A DNA stretch of 6,312 nucleotides from Syntrophomonadaceae bacterium. Its GTDB lineage: Bacteria > Bacillota > Dethiobacteria > DTU022. The notes under the pieces are model-generated. The model saw only the letters and a list, made by a program, of their open reading frames with translations. It did not search any database and was not told the origin of the DNA. The stretch lies in NCBI GenBank assembly GCA_003566935.1, contig PXBM01000015.1:1-6312 (forward strand), given 5' to 3'. The translations under genes and the position numbers were made by a program. Shown here piece after piece: positions 1-5,666 of the stretch (within the stretch, counting starts at the first letter, position 1; each line of letters starts with the position of its first letter).

Positions 1-20
1 ATATTTATGCCCCGCAATAA
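1..20 (+). CDS. Possible C-terminal end of an upstream gene (E1 alpha subunit candidate), partial
   Basis: Only a few codons lie before the E1 beta gene. In frame 3 they read IYAPQ followed by a TAA stop at 18-20; in frame 1 they read IFMPRNKNI with a TAA stop at 28-30. E1 alpha is the usual gene directly before E1 beta in acetoin and pyruvate dehydrogenase operons, and E1 alpha proteins often end in a short 'D-[IV]-[YF]-A' type tail, so the frame 3 reading is mildly preferred. The stretch is far too short to prove either reading. If neither is right, bases 1-53 are simply the leader of E1 beta. Confidence 0.3.
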
Positions 21-42
21 AAATATTTAACTGAAGGGTGGT

Positions 43-48
43 AAGGTG
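43..48 (+). promoter_or_regulatory. Ribosome binding site that supports the longer E1 beta start
   Basis: AAGGTG lies 5 bases before the ATG at 54. The competing in-frame ATG at 105 (giving MTYVEA..., where most family members begin) has no purine-rich site in front of it. The site therefore favours the start at 54 and a short N-terminal extension. Confidence 0.6.
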
Positions 49-53
49 AACCT

Positions 54-1067
54 ATGTCAAAAGTGAAAGATAACCAGGAAAACAAAACATCTGAAATAAC
101 CACGATGACTTACGTGGAAGCGATAACCGATGCTTTACGCCTTGAAATGATAAAAGACGAAAATGTCTTTGTCATGGGCGAAGATGTCGGAGTATACGGT
201 GGTATTTTTGGCGCAACAAGGGGCTTGATGGATGAATTTGGAGAGGGAAGAGTTAGGGATACTGCTATCTCTGAAGCAATCATTGCCGGAGCCGCGGCTG
301 GTGCTGCTGTTACCGGTATGCGGCCGGTTGCTGAAATTATGTTTATTGATTTTACAACAATTGCTATGGATCAAATTGTCAACCAGGCAGCTAAGATGCG
401 CTATATGTTTGGCGGCAAGGCAAAAGTGCCCATGGTTATCCGCACACCAACCGGAACCGGACGGGGTGCTTCTGCTCAGCATTCGCAGAGTCTCGAAGCG
501 TGGCACTGCCATGTACCGGGCCTGAAGGTGGTAATGCCTTCAACACCTTATGATGCAAAGGGTTTACTGATTAGTTCAATTCGAGATAATAACCCTGTAA
601 TTTTTATAGAACATAAAAAACTTTATGCCGAGAGCGGTGAAGTTCCAACGGGTGAATATACTATTCCGCTTAGCCAATCCGAAGTTAAGCGCGAAGGCAG
701 TGATGTCACAATTGTTGCAACATCGCTGATGGTTCAAAGATCACTGGCGGCAGCTGAAGTCCTGGAAAAAGAAGGGATTAGTGTTGAAGTGGTAGACCCG
801 CGAACACTTTATCCCCTGGATAAAGATACGATCATTGAATCGATTAAAAAAACAAACCGGGCGGTTGTTGTTCATGAAGCTTGCAAAACTGGCGGCTATG
901 GAGGCGAACTAACCGCTGTGATTATGGAAGAAGCTTTTGACTATCTGGATGGCCCGGTTGTTCGCTGTGCCGGTATGGATGTTCCAATTCCTTTTAGTCC
1001 ACCACTGGAGAAAGCGGTTGTTCCTAATGAGAACGATATTGTTGAATCAGTAAAAAGTCTGTTTTAA
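54..1067 (+). CDS. acoB: Thiamine-diphosphate-dependent 2-oxoacid/acetoin dehydrogenase E1 component, beta subunit
   Basis: This is the beta half of the alpha2-beta2 E1 enzyme, which with thiamine diphosphate cleaves acetoin or a 2-oxoacid and passes the acyl group to the lipoyl arm of E2 in the cytoplasm. The protein is 337 residues, close to the family norm of about 325. Visible marks are GEDVG at 42-46, the ISE motif with the cofactor-contacting glutamate at 74, AQHSQSLEAW at 141-150, PGLKVVMPSTPYDAKGLL at 155-172, and the C-terminal transketolase-type domain from about residue 215 with VVDPRTLYPLD at 247-257. The wording around AQHSQSLEAW resembles acetoin dehydrogenase AcoB, but pyruvate E1 beta subunits are close relatives, so the substrate is not settled. 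It begins with about 17 extra, mostly charged or polar residues before the conserved TYVEA start. E2 follows after 33 bp. The matching E1 alpha gene must lie to the left of the window. Confidence 0.94.
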   Translation: MSKVKDNQENKTSEITTMTYVEAITDALRLEMIKDENVFVMGEDVGVYGGIFGATRGLMDEFGEGRVRDTAISEAIIAGAAAGAAVTGMRPVAEIMFIDFTTIAMDQIVNQAAKMRYMFGGKAKVPMVIRTPTGTGRGASAQHSQSLEAWHCHVPGLKVVMPSTPYDAKGLLISSIRDNNPVIFIEHKKLYAESGEVPTGEYTIPLSQSEVKREGSDVTIVATSLMVQRSLAAAEVLEKEGISVEVVDPRTLYPLDKDTIIESIKKTNRAVVVHEACKTGGYGGELTAVIMEEAFDYLDGPVVRCAGMDVPIPFSPPLEKAVVPNENDIVESVKSLF

Positions 1068-1083
1068 TCGCAGCCTGTATTCT

Positions 1084-1095
1084 GAGGAGGAGGAG
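1084..1095 (+). promoter_or_regulatory. Extended purine-rich ribosome binding site of the E2 gene
   Basis: A run of tandem GAG/AGG units (GAGGAGGAGGAG) offers several overlapping AGGAGG matches ahead of the ATG at 1101; the copy at 1088-1093 has a spacing of 7 bases. It is the longest Shine-Dalgarno match in the window, which may suit a subunit needed in many copies per complex (inference). Confidence 0.7.
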
Positions 1096-1100
1096 TAAAC

Positions 1101-2348
1101 ATGGCGGTAAGGGTAATCATGCCTCAAATGGGGCTGACAATGACTAACGGTAAAATAGTACGCTGGCTAAAAAAAGAAGGCGACCAGGTAAAAAAGGGTG
1201 AGCCTTTATTGGAGATAAAGACAGAAAAAATTGTTACTGAAGTAGAATCCCCGGGTGATGGTATTTTGGTAAAAATTTTTAACCAGCCAGAAGATTTAGT
1301 TCCCGTAACGGAGCCGATAGCAATCATAGCGCTTGATGGTGAGGATACATCGGATTTAATTAAAGAAATTGAGGCAGAAAAGGCAGCCGGAGAACCGGCT
1401 TCTGCTGATGCGAAGGAAGAGCCAAAACCTGCCGCAGCATCCGCACCATCTACTGCTGATGAGCAGGTTGTTGCTGCAACACTTGAAGGCGGCCGAGTCA
1501 AGGCTTCACCACTGGCTAAAAAAGTGGCGGCAGAAGAAGGGTTTTTAAAAGAACTTGGTCGGATTAAAGGCACTGGTCCAGGCGGCCGTATTGTTAAAAA
1601 AGATGTTCTTGCTTATGCGGAACGCAGGAAGCGCCAGCCATCAACTGCTTTTCAGGCAGCTGCGGAGACCTGGACAGAACCTCTTACGGAACTGCGTAAA
1701 TCGATCGCTTCCCGCATGACCGGAAGCTGGCAGACACCACATTTCTACCTGGAAACAGAAATCGATGCCGGTCCACTCCAGGAGATGCGCACTAAAATTA
1801 ACAACTCGGTAAAAGAGGAAGATATCAAATTCTCCATGAACGATCTGCTGGTGAAAATAGTAGCCAGGGTCCTTTCGGAAAACCGCTACGTGAATGCATC
1901 ATATACTGAGCAGGGCATAGTCCATCATGGCGAAATTAACGTCGGTGTTGCCGTTGCAATTGATGAAGGATTAATAGTGCCTGTGGTCAGAAATGCTGAC
2001 CAAAAGGGATTAAGGCAAATATCAGGCGAAGCGCGTGAGCTGATAACGAAAGCCAAGGATAACACCCTGGGCCTTGATGATATCACCGGTGGGACATTTA
2101 CCATTTCTAACCTGGGGATGTTCCCTGTCGACTCCTTTACTGCAATTATCAACCCTCCGGAAGCTGCTATCCTGGCTGTTGGACGGGTTGTGGAGAAACC
2201 GGTCTGCCTAAATGGCGAAATTGTTGTTAGGGCCTGCATGATGCTGACCCTTGGCCTTGATCACCGCGCTATAGATGGAGCAAAGGGAGCCAGATTCCTG
2301 GCAGCGCTGAAAGAAACCTTAGAGAATCCGTACTTACTGGCCCTTTAG
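1101..2348 (+). CDS. acoC: Dihydrolipoyl acyltransferase (E2) of the acetoin/pyruvate dehydrogenase complex
   Basis: E2 is the structural core of the complex. Its lipoyl arm takes the acyl group from E1 and its catalytic domain transfers it to CoA. The 415 residues show the full E2 order: one N-terminal lipoyl domain (about 1-80) with the modified lysine expected at K43 in KTEKIVTEVES; a flexible Ala/Pro/Glu linker (about 90-130); a peripheral subunit-binding domain (about 133-172) with ASPLAKKVA and KGTGPGGRIVKKDVL; and the acyltransferase domain (about 193-415). The active-site motif DHRAIDGAKG at 387-396 supplies catalytic H388 and D392, and GTFTISNLGMFPVDSF at 331-346 is a standard core strand. 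The protein ends in NPYLLAL, close to the usual hydrophobic E2 tail. A single lipoyl domain fits acetoin and Gram-positive type complexes. The start is fixed by a strong ribosome binding site. The E2 family is certain; acetyl transfer from acetoin rather than pyruvate is inferred. Confidence 0.95.
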   Translation: MAVRVIMPQMGLTMTNGKIVRWLKKEGDQVKKGEPLLEIKTEKIVTEVESPGDGILVKIFNQPEDLVPVTEPIAIIALDGEDTSDLIKEIEAEKAAGEPASADAKEEPKPAAASAPSTADEQVVAATLEGGRVKASPLAKKVAAEEGFLKELGRIKGTGPGGRIVKKDVLAYAERRKRQPSTAFQAAAETWTEPLTELRKSIASRMTGSWQTPHFYLETEIDAGPLQEMRTKINNSVKEEDIKFSMNDLLVKIVARVLSENRYVNASYTEQGIVHHGEINVGVAVAIDEGLIVPVVRNADQKGLRQISGEARELITKAKDNTLGLDDITGGTFTISNLGMFPVDSFTAIINPPEAAILAVGRVVEKPVCLNGEIVVRACMMLTLGLDHRAIDGAKGARFLAALKETLENPYLLAL

Positions 2349-2384
2349 CGGCAGGTAGGAGATCCACAAGGAGGTTGTGTTTTA

Positions 2385-3755
2385 ATGACTGAAAGTAAAG
2401 TAGGTCTTGTTGTAATTGGCGGCGGTCCTGGTGGTTATGTAGCAGCTCTTAAAGCTGCTCAACTGGGAGCTAAAGTAGCGCTTGTTGAAAAAGAAAACCT
2501 CGGTGGGACCTGCCTGAACTGGGGCTGTATACCCACCAAGGTATTAACAAAAACGGCTGAACTCCTGCATCATATCAAGCAGGCAGATATTATGGGGATT
2601 ACTGTATCCGATCCCAAGCTTAATCTTGAGACGGTTCAAACCCGCAAAGAAGAAGTTATTGAAGCTCTAAAAGGAGGAGTTGGTGAACTTTTAGCTGCAA
2701 GGGGTGTTGAATATATTGAAGGGGAAGCGTCGCTGGAGAAACATGGCCAGGTAAAGATAGCCACTGCAGATGGAAAAACAGTGACGAAAGAAACCGAAAA
2801 AATAATTATTGCTACCGGGTCCAGGCCAATTGAGTTGCCCGGGATGGAATGTGACGGCAAACTTGTTTTGGACAGCAGGGATGCGCTGCAGATTGATACC
2901 GTGCCGAAATCTGTCCTTATCGTTGGCGGAGGGGTTATCGGTTTAGAATTTGCCGGTATCTATGCTGCTTTTGGAACAAAGGTGATCCTGGTGGAAATGC
3001 TACCGGATTTACTGCCCTTTATTGACTCTGATATAGTGGCTGCCCTGAAGCAGGAACTTTCAGAGATGGGGGTGGATATTCACATCTCCACGAAAGTAAC
3101 TAAACTTGAAAAAGAAAAAAACAAGGTAAAGGTTCACCTGGAAACCCCGGAGGGAGATCAGCAGGTTGATGTAAATAAAGTACTTATTGCAGCAGGCCGC
3201 AGGGCAAATGCCGAAATAGGTGAAAAACTGGGTCTGGTCAAAGATGGTGTCATTGAGATTAACGATCACCTGGAAACCAAGGTTAAAGGCATCTATGCAG
3301 TCGGAGATGCCATAGGTGGTTACCAGCTGGCCCATGCGGCTTATGCAGAAGCCCATGTTGCTGCTGAAAACGCTATGGGTGCAGCTAAAAATGTTTCCTA
3401 CAAGGCTGTCCCGCAGGCAATTTTTACCTACCCTGAAGTCTCAGGAGTAGGGTTGACTGAACAGGAAGCCAGGGAAAAACATGAAACTGTAAAAATAGGA
3501 TTGTACCCCTTTGCTGCAAATGGTAAAGCGATGGCGGCCGGCGAAACAAAAGGTTTTATCAAGCTGATTGCCACCGAACCGCACAATGAAATCGTTGGAG
3601 CTTTTGTAATTGGGCCATCTGCTACAGAGTTGATCCATGAAATAACCCTGGCCATGAACCTGGAAGCCACCTTGGAAGAGGTAGCAGAAACCATTCATGC
3701 TCACCCGACCCTGAGTGAAGTCACTTACGAAGCAGCGTTGACCGTTTTGGGCTAA
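2385..3755 (+). CDS. lpdA: Dihydrolipoyl dehydrogenase (E3)
   Basis: This FAD enzyme reoxidises the dihydrolipoyl arm of E2 and reduces NAD+. The 456 residues match the plain family length, with no fused lipoyl domain at the N-terminus. Motifs in order are the FAD-binding GGGPGG at 12-17, the redox-active disulfide in GGTCLNWGCIPTK (C43 and C48), the second dinucleotide site GGGVIG at 181-186 followed by an acidic residue in ILVEM (E204) that favours NAD over NADP, the second FAD contact YAVGDAIGG at 304-312, and the C-terminal HAHPTLSE with the catalytic His-Glu pair H440 and E445. AAGGAGG at 2368-2374 stands 10 bases before the ATG. The gene lies 36 bp after E2 and 51 bp before lipB. It probably serves this complex first, but could also serve a glycine cleavage system if the genome has one. 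Confidence 0.96.
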   Translation: MTESKVGLVVIGGGPGGYVAALKAAQLGAKVALVEKENLGGTCLNWGCIPTKVLTKTAELLHHIKQADIMGITVSDPKLNLETVQTRKEEVIEALKGGVGELLAARGVEYIEGEASLEKHGQVKIATADGKTVTKETEKIIIATGSRPIELPGMECDGKLVLDSRDALQIDTVPKSVLIVGGGVIGLEFAGIYAAFGTKVILVEMLPDLLPFIDSDIVAALKQELSEMGVDIHISTKVTKLEKEKNKVKVHLETPEGDQQVDVNKVLIAAGRRANAEIGEKLGLVKDGVIEINDHLETKVKGIYAVGDAIGGYQLAHAAYAEAHVAAENAMGAAKNVSYKAVPQAIFTYPEVSGVGLTEQEAREKHETVKIGLYPFAANGKAMAAGETKGFIKLIATEPHNEIVGAFVIGPSATELIHEITLAMNLEATLEEVAETIHAHPTLSEVTYEAALTVLG

Positions 3756-3806
3756 ACAGTTTGATGTCAGTTGCTTTACAGTTAGAGTCGCCCCGGGAGG
3801 ATTGCA

Positions 3807-4508
3807 ATGAACAGGGCAAATGCAGTTATGCTGAACCAGCAACCGGTAGAATACGATGAGGCCTATCGTTACCAGGCACAACTTCACCAGCTAAGAGCCG
3901 AGGGAAAAATTGACGATACCCTGCTTTTGCTGGAACATAAACCGGTTTATACCATCGGTAGAGATGGGGGTTGGCATCATATTAAGGTGCCGCTGGAGTC
4001 TCTTGCCCGGCAGGGAATTCAAGTGATCGAAACTGACCGTGGTGGTTCCATTACATTTCATGGTCCGGGGCAGCTGGTATGCTATCCAATCTTTAACATG
4101 GATCTGGTTGAAGGAGATCTACACCTCTTTTTACGAAAGCTCGAAGAGGTAGTAATTGGCATCATTGATTCATTTAATGTCCAGGCAGAACGTTTTAAAC
4201 CTTACCCAGGTGTATGGGTTGGACCAGGTAAAATAGCCGCCGTAGGTGTCGGCTGCAAGGCCTCGGTTTCACTTCACGGGACAGCTCTGAATATTAATCC
4301 AGACCTGAAATACTTTGACTGGATTGAACCCTGTGGCATTACCGGTTACGGGGTTACAACGCTCAGTAGAGAACTTGGTGCTGAAGTAAAAATGTCGCAG
4401 CTCTGGAAACCGGCAGTGGAAAAATTTGCTGAAGTGTTCTCTCTATCCTTCCAGAAAAAAGTTATGGCTGATCTGATTATGGAAAGAGAGGGGTATACCT
4501 GCTTATGA
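3807..4508 (+). CDS. lipB: Lipoyl(octanoyl) transferase LipB
   Basis: LipB moves the octanoyl group from octanoyl-acyl carrier protein to the target lysine of lipoyl domains, the first step of making protein-bound lipoate. The 233 residues carry the family signature DRGGSITFHGPGQL at 77-90, the catalytic lysine K142 in GKIAAVGV, HGTALNINPDL at 157-167, and the catalytic cysteine C176 in EPCGITGYGVTTL. Both residues of the Cys/Lys dyad are therefore present and the enzyme should be active. GGGAGG at 3795-3800 sits 6 bases before the ATG. Its last codons overlap the start of lipA by four bases (ATGA), so the two are translationally coupled. Its place just after E3 suggests that it charges the E2 encoded upstream. 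It is a true LipB, not the unrelated LipM/LipL or LplA type enzymes. Confidence 0.95.
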   Translation: MNRANAVMLNQQPVEYDEAYRYQAQLHQLRAEGKIDDTLLLLEHKPVYTIGRDGGWHHIKVPLESLARQGIQVIETDRGGSITFHGPGQLVCYPIFNMDLVEGDLHLFLRKLEEVVIGIIDSFNVQAERFKPYPGVWVGPGKIAAVGVGCKASVSLHGTALNINPDLKYFDWIEPCGITGYGVTTLSRELGAEVKMSQLWKPAVEKFAEVFSLSFQKKVMADLIMEREGYTCL

Positions 4509-5350
4509 GTTTACCATCCTGGCTGAAGGTTAAAGCTCCCAATATGGATAAGCTGGCTGAGATGGAGAGCACTTTGCGGAAAGGTTTGCTTAACACTGTC
4601 TGTGAAAGTGCCCTCTGCCCGAATCTGGGCGAGTGTTTTTCCAGAAAAACAGCTACATTTTTAATTATGGGCAATACCTGTACCCGTAGCTGCAGTTTTT
4701 GTGCTGTTCCGGGAGGGCAGCCGGAAAAATTGGATGAAGAAGAGCCAGCCCGTCTGGCGGAAGCTGTCAGGAACCTCGATCTCGATTATGTTGTTATAAC
4801 ATCAGTTACCCGTGACGACCTTCCAGACGGAGGGGCGGAACACTTTGCTGCCACTATTAAGGCAATTCGCCATCTCAATAAAAATATCCCGGTAGAAGTT
4901 CTTATTCCTGATTTCCAGGGTTCCAAGGAAGCGCTCCTTACTGTAACAGAAGCTGTTCCGGCAGTTATAAACCATAACCTGGAGACAGTGCTTAGGTTAT
5001 ATTCAAAAGTAAGGCTCGGGGCAGATTACTATCGTTCACTTGAACTGCTCCGCTTAGCAAAGATCATTAAACCTCAGCTTTTAATTAAGTCTGGCTTAAT
5101 GGTTGGGCTTGGTGAAACAAAAAGTGAAATAATGAAAGCAATTATTGATTTGCATTTAGTAGGGTGCGACCTGCTTACTATTGGACAGTATTTGGCACCA
5201 TCATCTGAACATGAACCGGTAGCACGCTATTATACACCAGAAGAATTTGCTGCAATTCAAAAAAAAGCATCGTCTTTAGGATTTAAAAAAGTAATATCCG
5301 GACCACTGGTTCGCAGTTCATACCATGCTAAAGAAGCTTATTGTTCATAA
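4505..5350 (+). CDS. lipA: Lipoyl synthase LipA (radical SAM)
   Basis: LipA inserts sulfur at C6 and C8 of the protein-bound octanoyl chain, using a radical-SAM 4Fe-4S cluster and sacrificing an auxiliary 4Fe-4S cluster. The 281 residues show both cluster sites: the auxiliary-cluster cysteines C33, C38 and C44 (CESALCPNLGEC), and the radical-SAM triad C59, C63 and C66 (CTRSCSFC). The C-terminal RSSY at 270-273 supplies the serine that ligates the auxiliary cluster. The length is on the short side of normal, with no N-terminal extension. The segment NHNLETVLRLYSKVRLGADY, where most family members read ETVPRLY and VRPGA, has leucine in place of both prolines. The ATG overlaps the lipB stop; a purine run at 4485-4493 gives a ribosome binding site 11 bases away, so re-initiation from lipB translation is likely. 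All catalytic ligands are present, so function is not in doubt. Confidence 0.95.
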   Translation: MSLPSWLKVKAPNMDKLAEMESTLRKGLLNTVCESALCPNLGECFSRKTATFLIMGNTCTRSCSFCAVPGGQPEKLDEEEPARLAEAVRNLDLDYVVITSVTRDDLPDGGAEHFAATIKAIRHLNKNIPVEVLIPDFQGSKEALLTVTEAVPAVINHNLETVLRLYSKVRLGADYYRSLELLRLAKIIKPQLLIKSGLMVGLGETKSEIMKAIIDLHLVGCDLLTIGQYLAPSSEHEPVARYYTPEEFAAIQKKASSLGFKKVISGPLVRSSYHAKEAYCS

Positions 5351-5397
5351 TATTAATGTAGAAAAGTTTAATAAGCTAATAAATATGGTGGTGCCCG
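5351..5397 (+). other. AT-rich spacer between the lipoate genes and the MoaD/oxidoreductase genes
   Basis: This 47 bp stretch is strikingly AT-rich up to about 5385. It separates the dehydrogenase and lipoate genes from the MoaD-like gene. No stable hairpin followed by a T run is visible, so it does not look like a terminator. No well-spaced -35/-10 pair could be read with confidence. A weak internal promoter is possible but not shown. The end of the spacer (GGTGG at 5387-5391) acts as the ribosome binding site of the next gene. Confidence 0.4.
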
Positions 5398-5643
5398 GTG
5401 AAAATACATGTTTCCCTGCATGACACCCTAAAAAGCAAGATAAATCCAAAAACCTATGGGGATAAAGATGTAATATACATTATTATAAACCCGGACTCAT
5501 CTGTCAATGACTTGTTAAAAGCTTTAAGGCTTTCGCCGAAATTGATTGGACTGGTTATAGTAAATGGCAGACAGGTTGGACCGGATTATCAATTTTCTGA
5601 TCAAGACAGGGTTGATCTTTTCTCTCCTCTTGCGGGGGGTTAA
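5398..5643 (+). CDS. MoaD/ThiS-family sulfur carrier protein
   Basis: This 81-residue protein has the ubiquitin-like sulfur carrier pattern. It contains a central PDSSVNDLLKAL helix segment (about 52-63... counted from the N-terminal half onward), then the strand GLVIVNGRQV, the turn/strand DQDRVDLFSPLAGG, and it ends exactly in Gly-Gly. In this family the terminal glycine is adenylated by a MoeB/ThiF-type enzyme, converted to a thiocarboxylate and used to donate sulfur, in MoaD proteins to build molybdopterin. Start choice: the GTG at 5398 is the only one possible near the ribosome site, since an in-frame TAA lies at 5380-5382. The spacing from GGTGG is 6 bases. The aldehyde oxidoreductase gene begins 23 bp downstream. 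That neighbour needs a bis-pterin tungsten or molybdenum cofactor, which supports a MoaD rather than ThiS role. No MoaE or MoeB partner is in the window. Confidence 0.87.
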   Translation: MKIHVSLHDTLKSKINPKTYGDKDVIYIIINPDSSVNDLLKALRLSPKLIGLVIVNGRQVGPDYQFSDQDRVDLFSPLAGG

Positions 5644-5653
5644 TTTATAAAAT

Positions 5654-5658
5654 GGAGG
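5654..5658 (+). promoter_or_regulatory. Ribosome binding site that sets the GTG start of the aldehyde oxidoreductase
   Basis: GGAGG lies 8 bases before the GTG at 5667. An in-frame ATG at 5652-5654 overlaps this site and has only AT-rich sequence in front of it. The GTG start also gives the family-typical beginning (D-K-I-I-R-L-N-L), so it is preferred over the ATG, which would add five residues. Confidence 0.75.
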
Positions 5659-5666
5659 TTGAAGTA

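Noticed and set aside
135..512. Open reading frame on the minus strand inside E1 beta
   Set aside because: It is fully covered by a well-conserved gene on the plus strand, has no convincing ribosome site, and its translation (rich in Ser, Cys, His, Asn) resembles no known protein.
1124..1573. 149-codon minus-strand open frame within the E2 lipoyl and linker region
   Set aside because: The Ser/Ala/Pro-rich translation is what the reverse of an Ala/Glu/Lys-rich linker gives; it is a shadow of E2.
3756..3806. Terminator or regulatory element between E3 and lipB
   Set aside because: No GC-rich hairpin with a T run is visible in the 51 bp, and the lipB ribosome site occupies its end.
3441..3887. 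148-codon minus-strand open frame spanning the E3-lipB gap
   Set aside because: It overlaps two clear genes on the other strand, and its product shows no recognisable domain.
5341..5372. Possible -35/-10 promoter (TTGTTC and TTTAAT) at the end of lipA
   Set aside because: The spacing is about 20 bases, too long for a standard promoter, and such boxes are expected by chance in AT-rich sequence.
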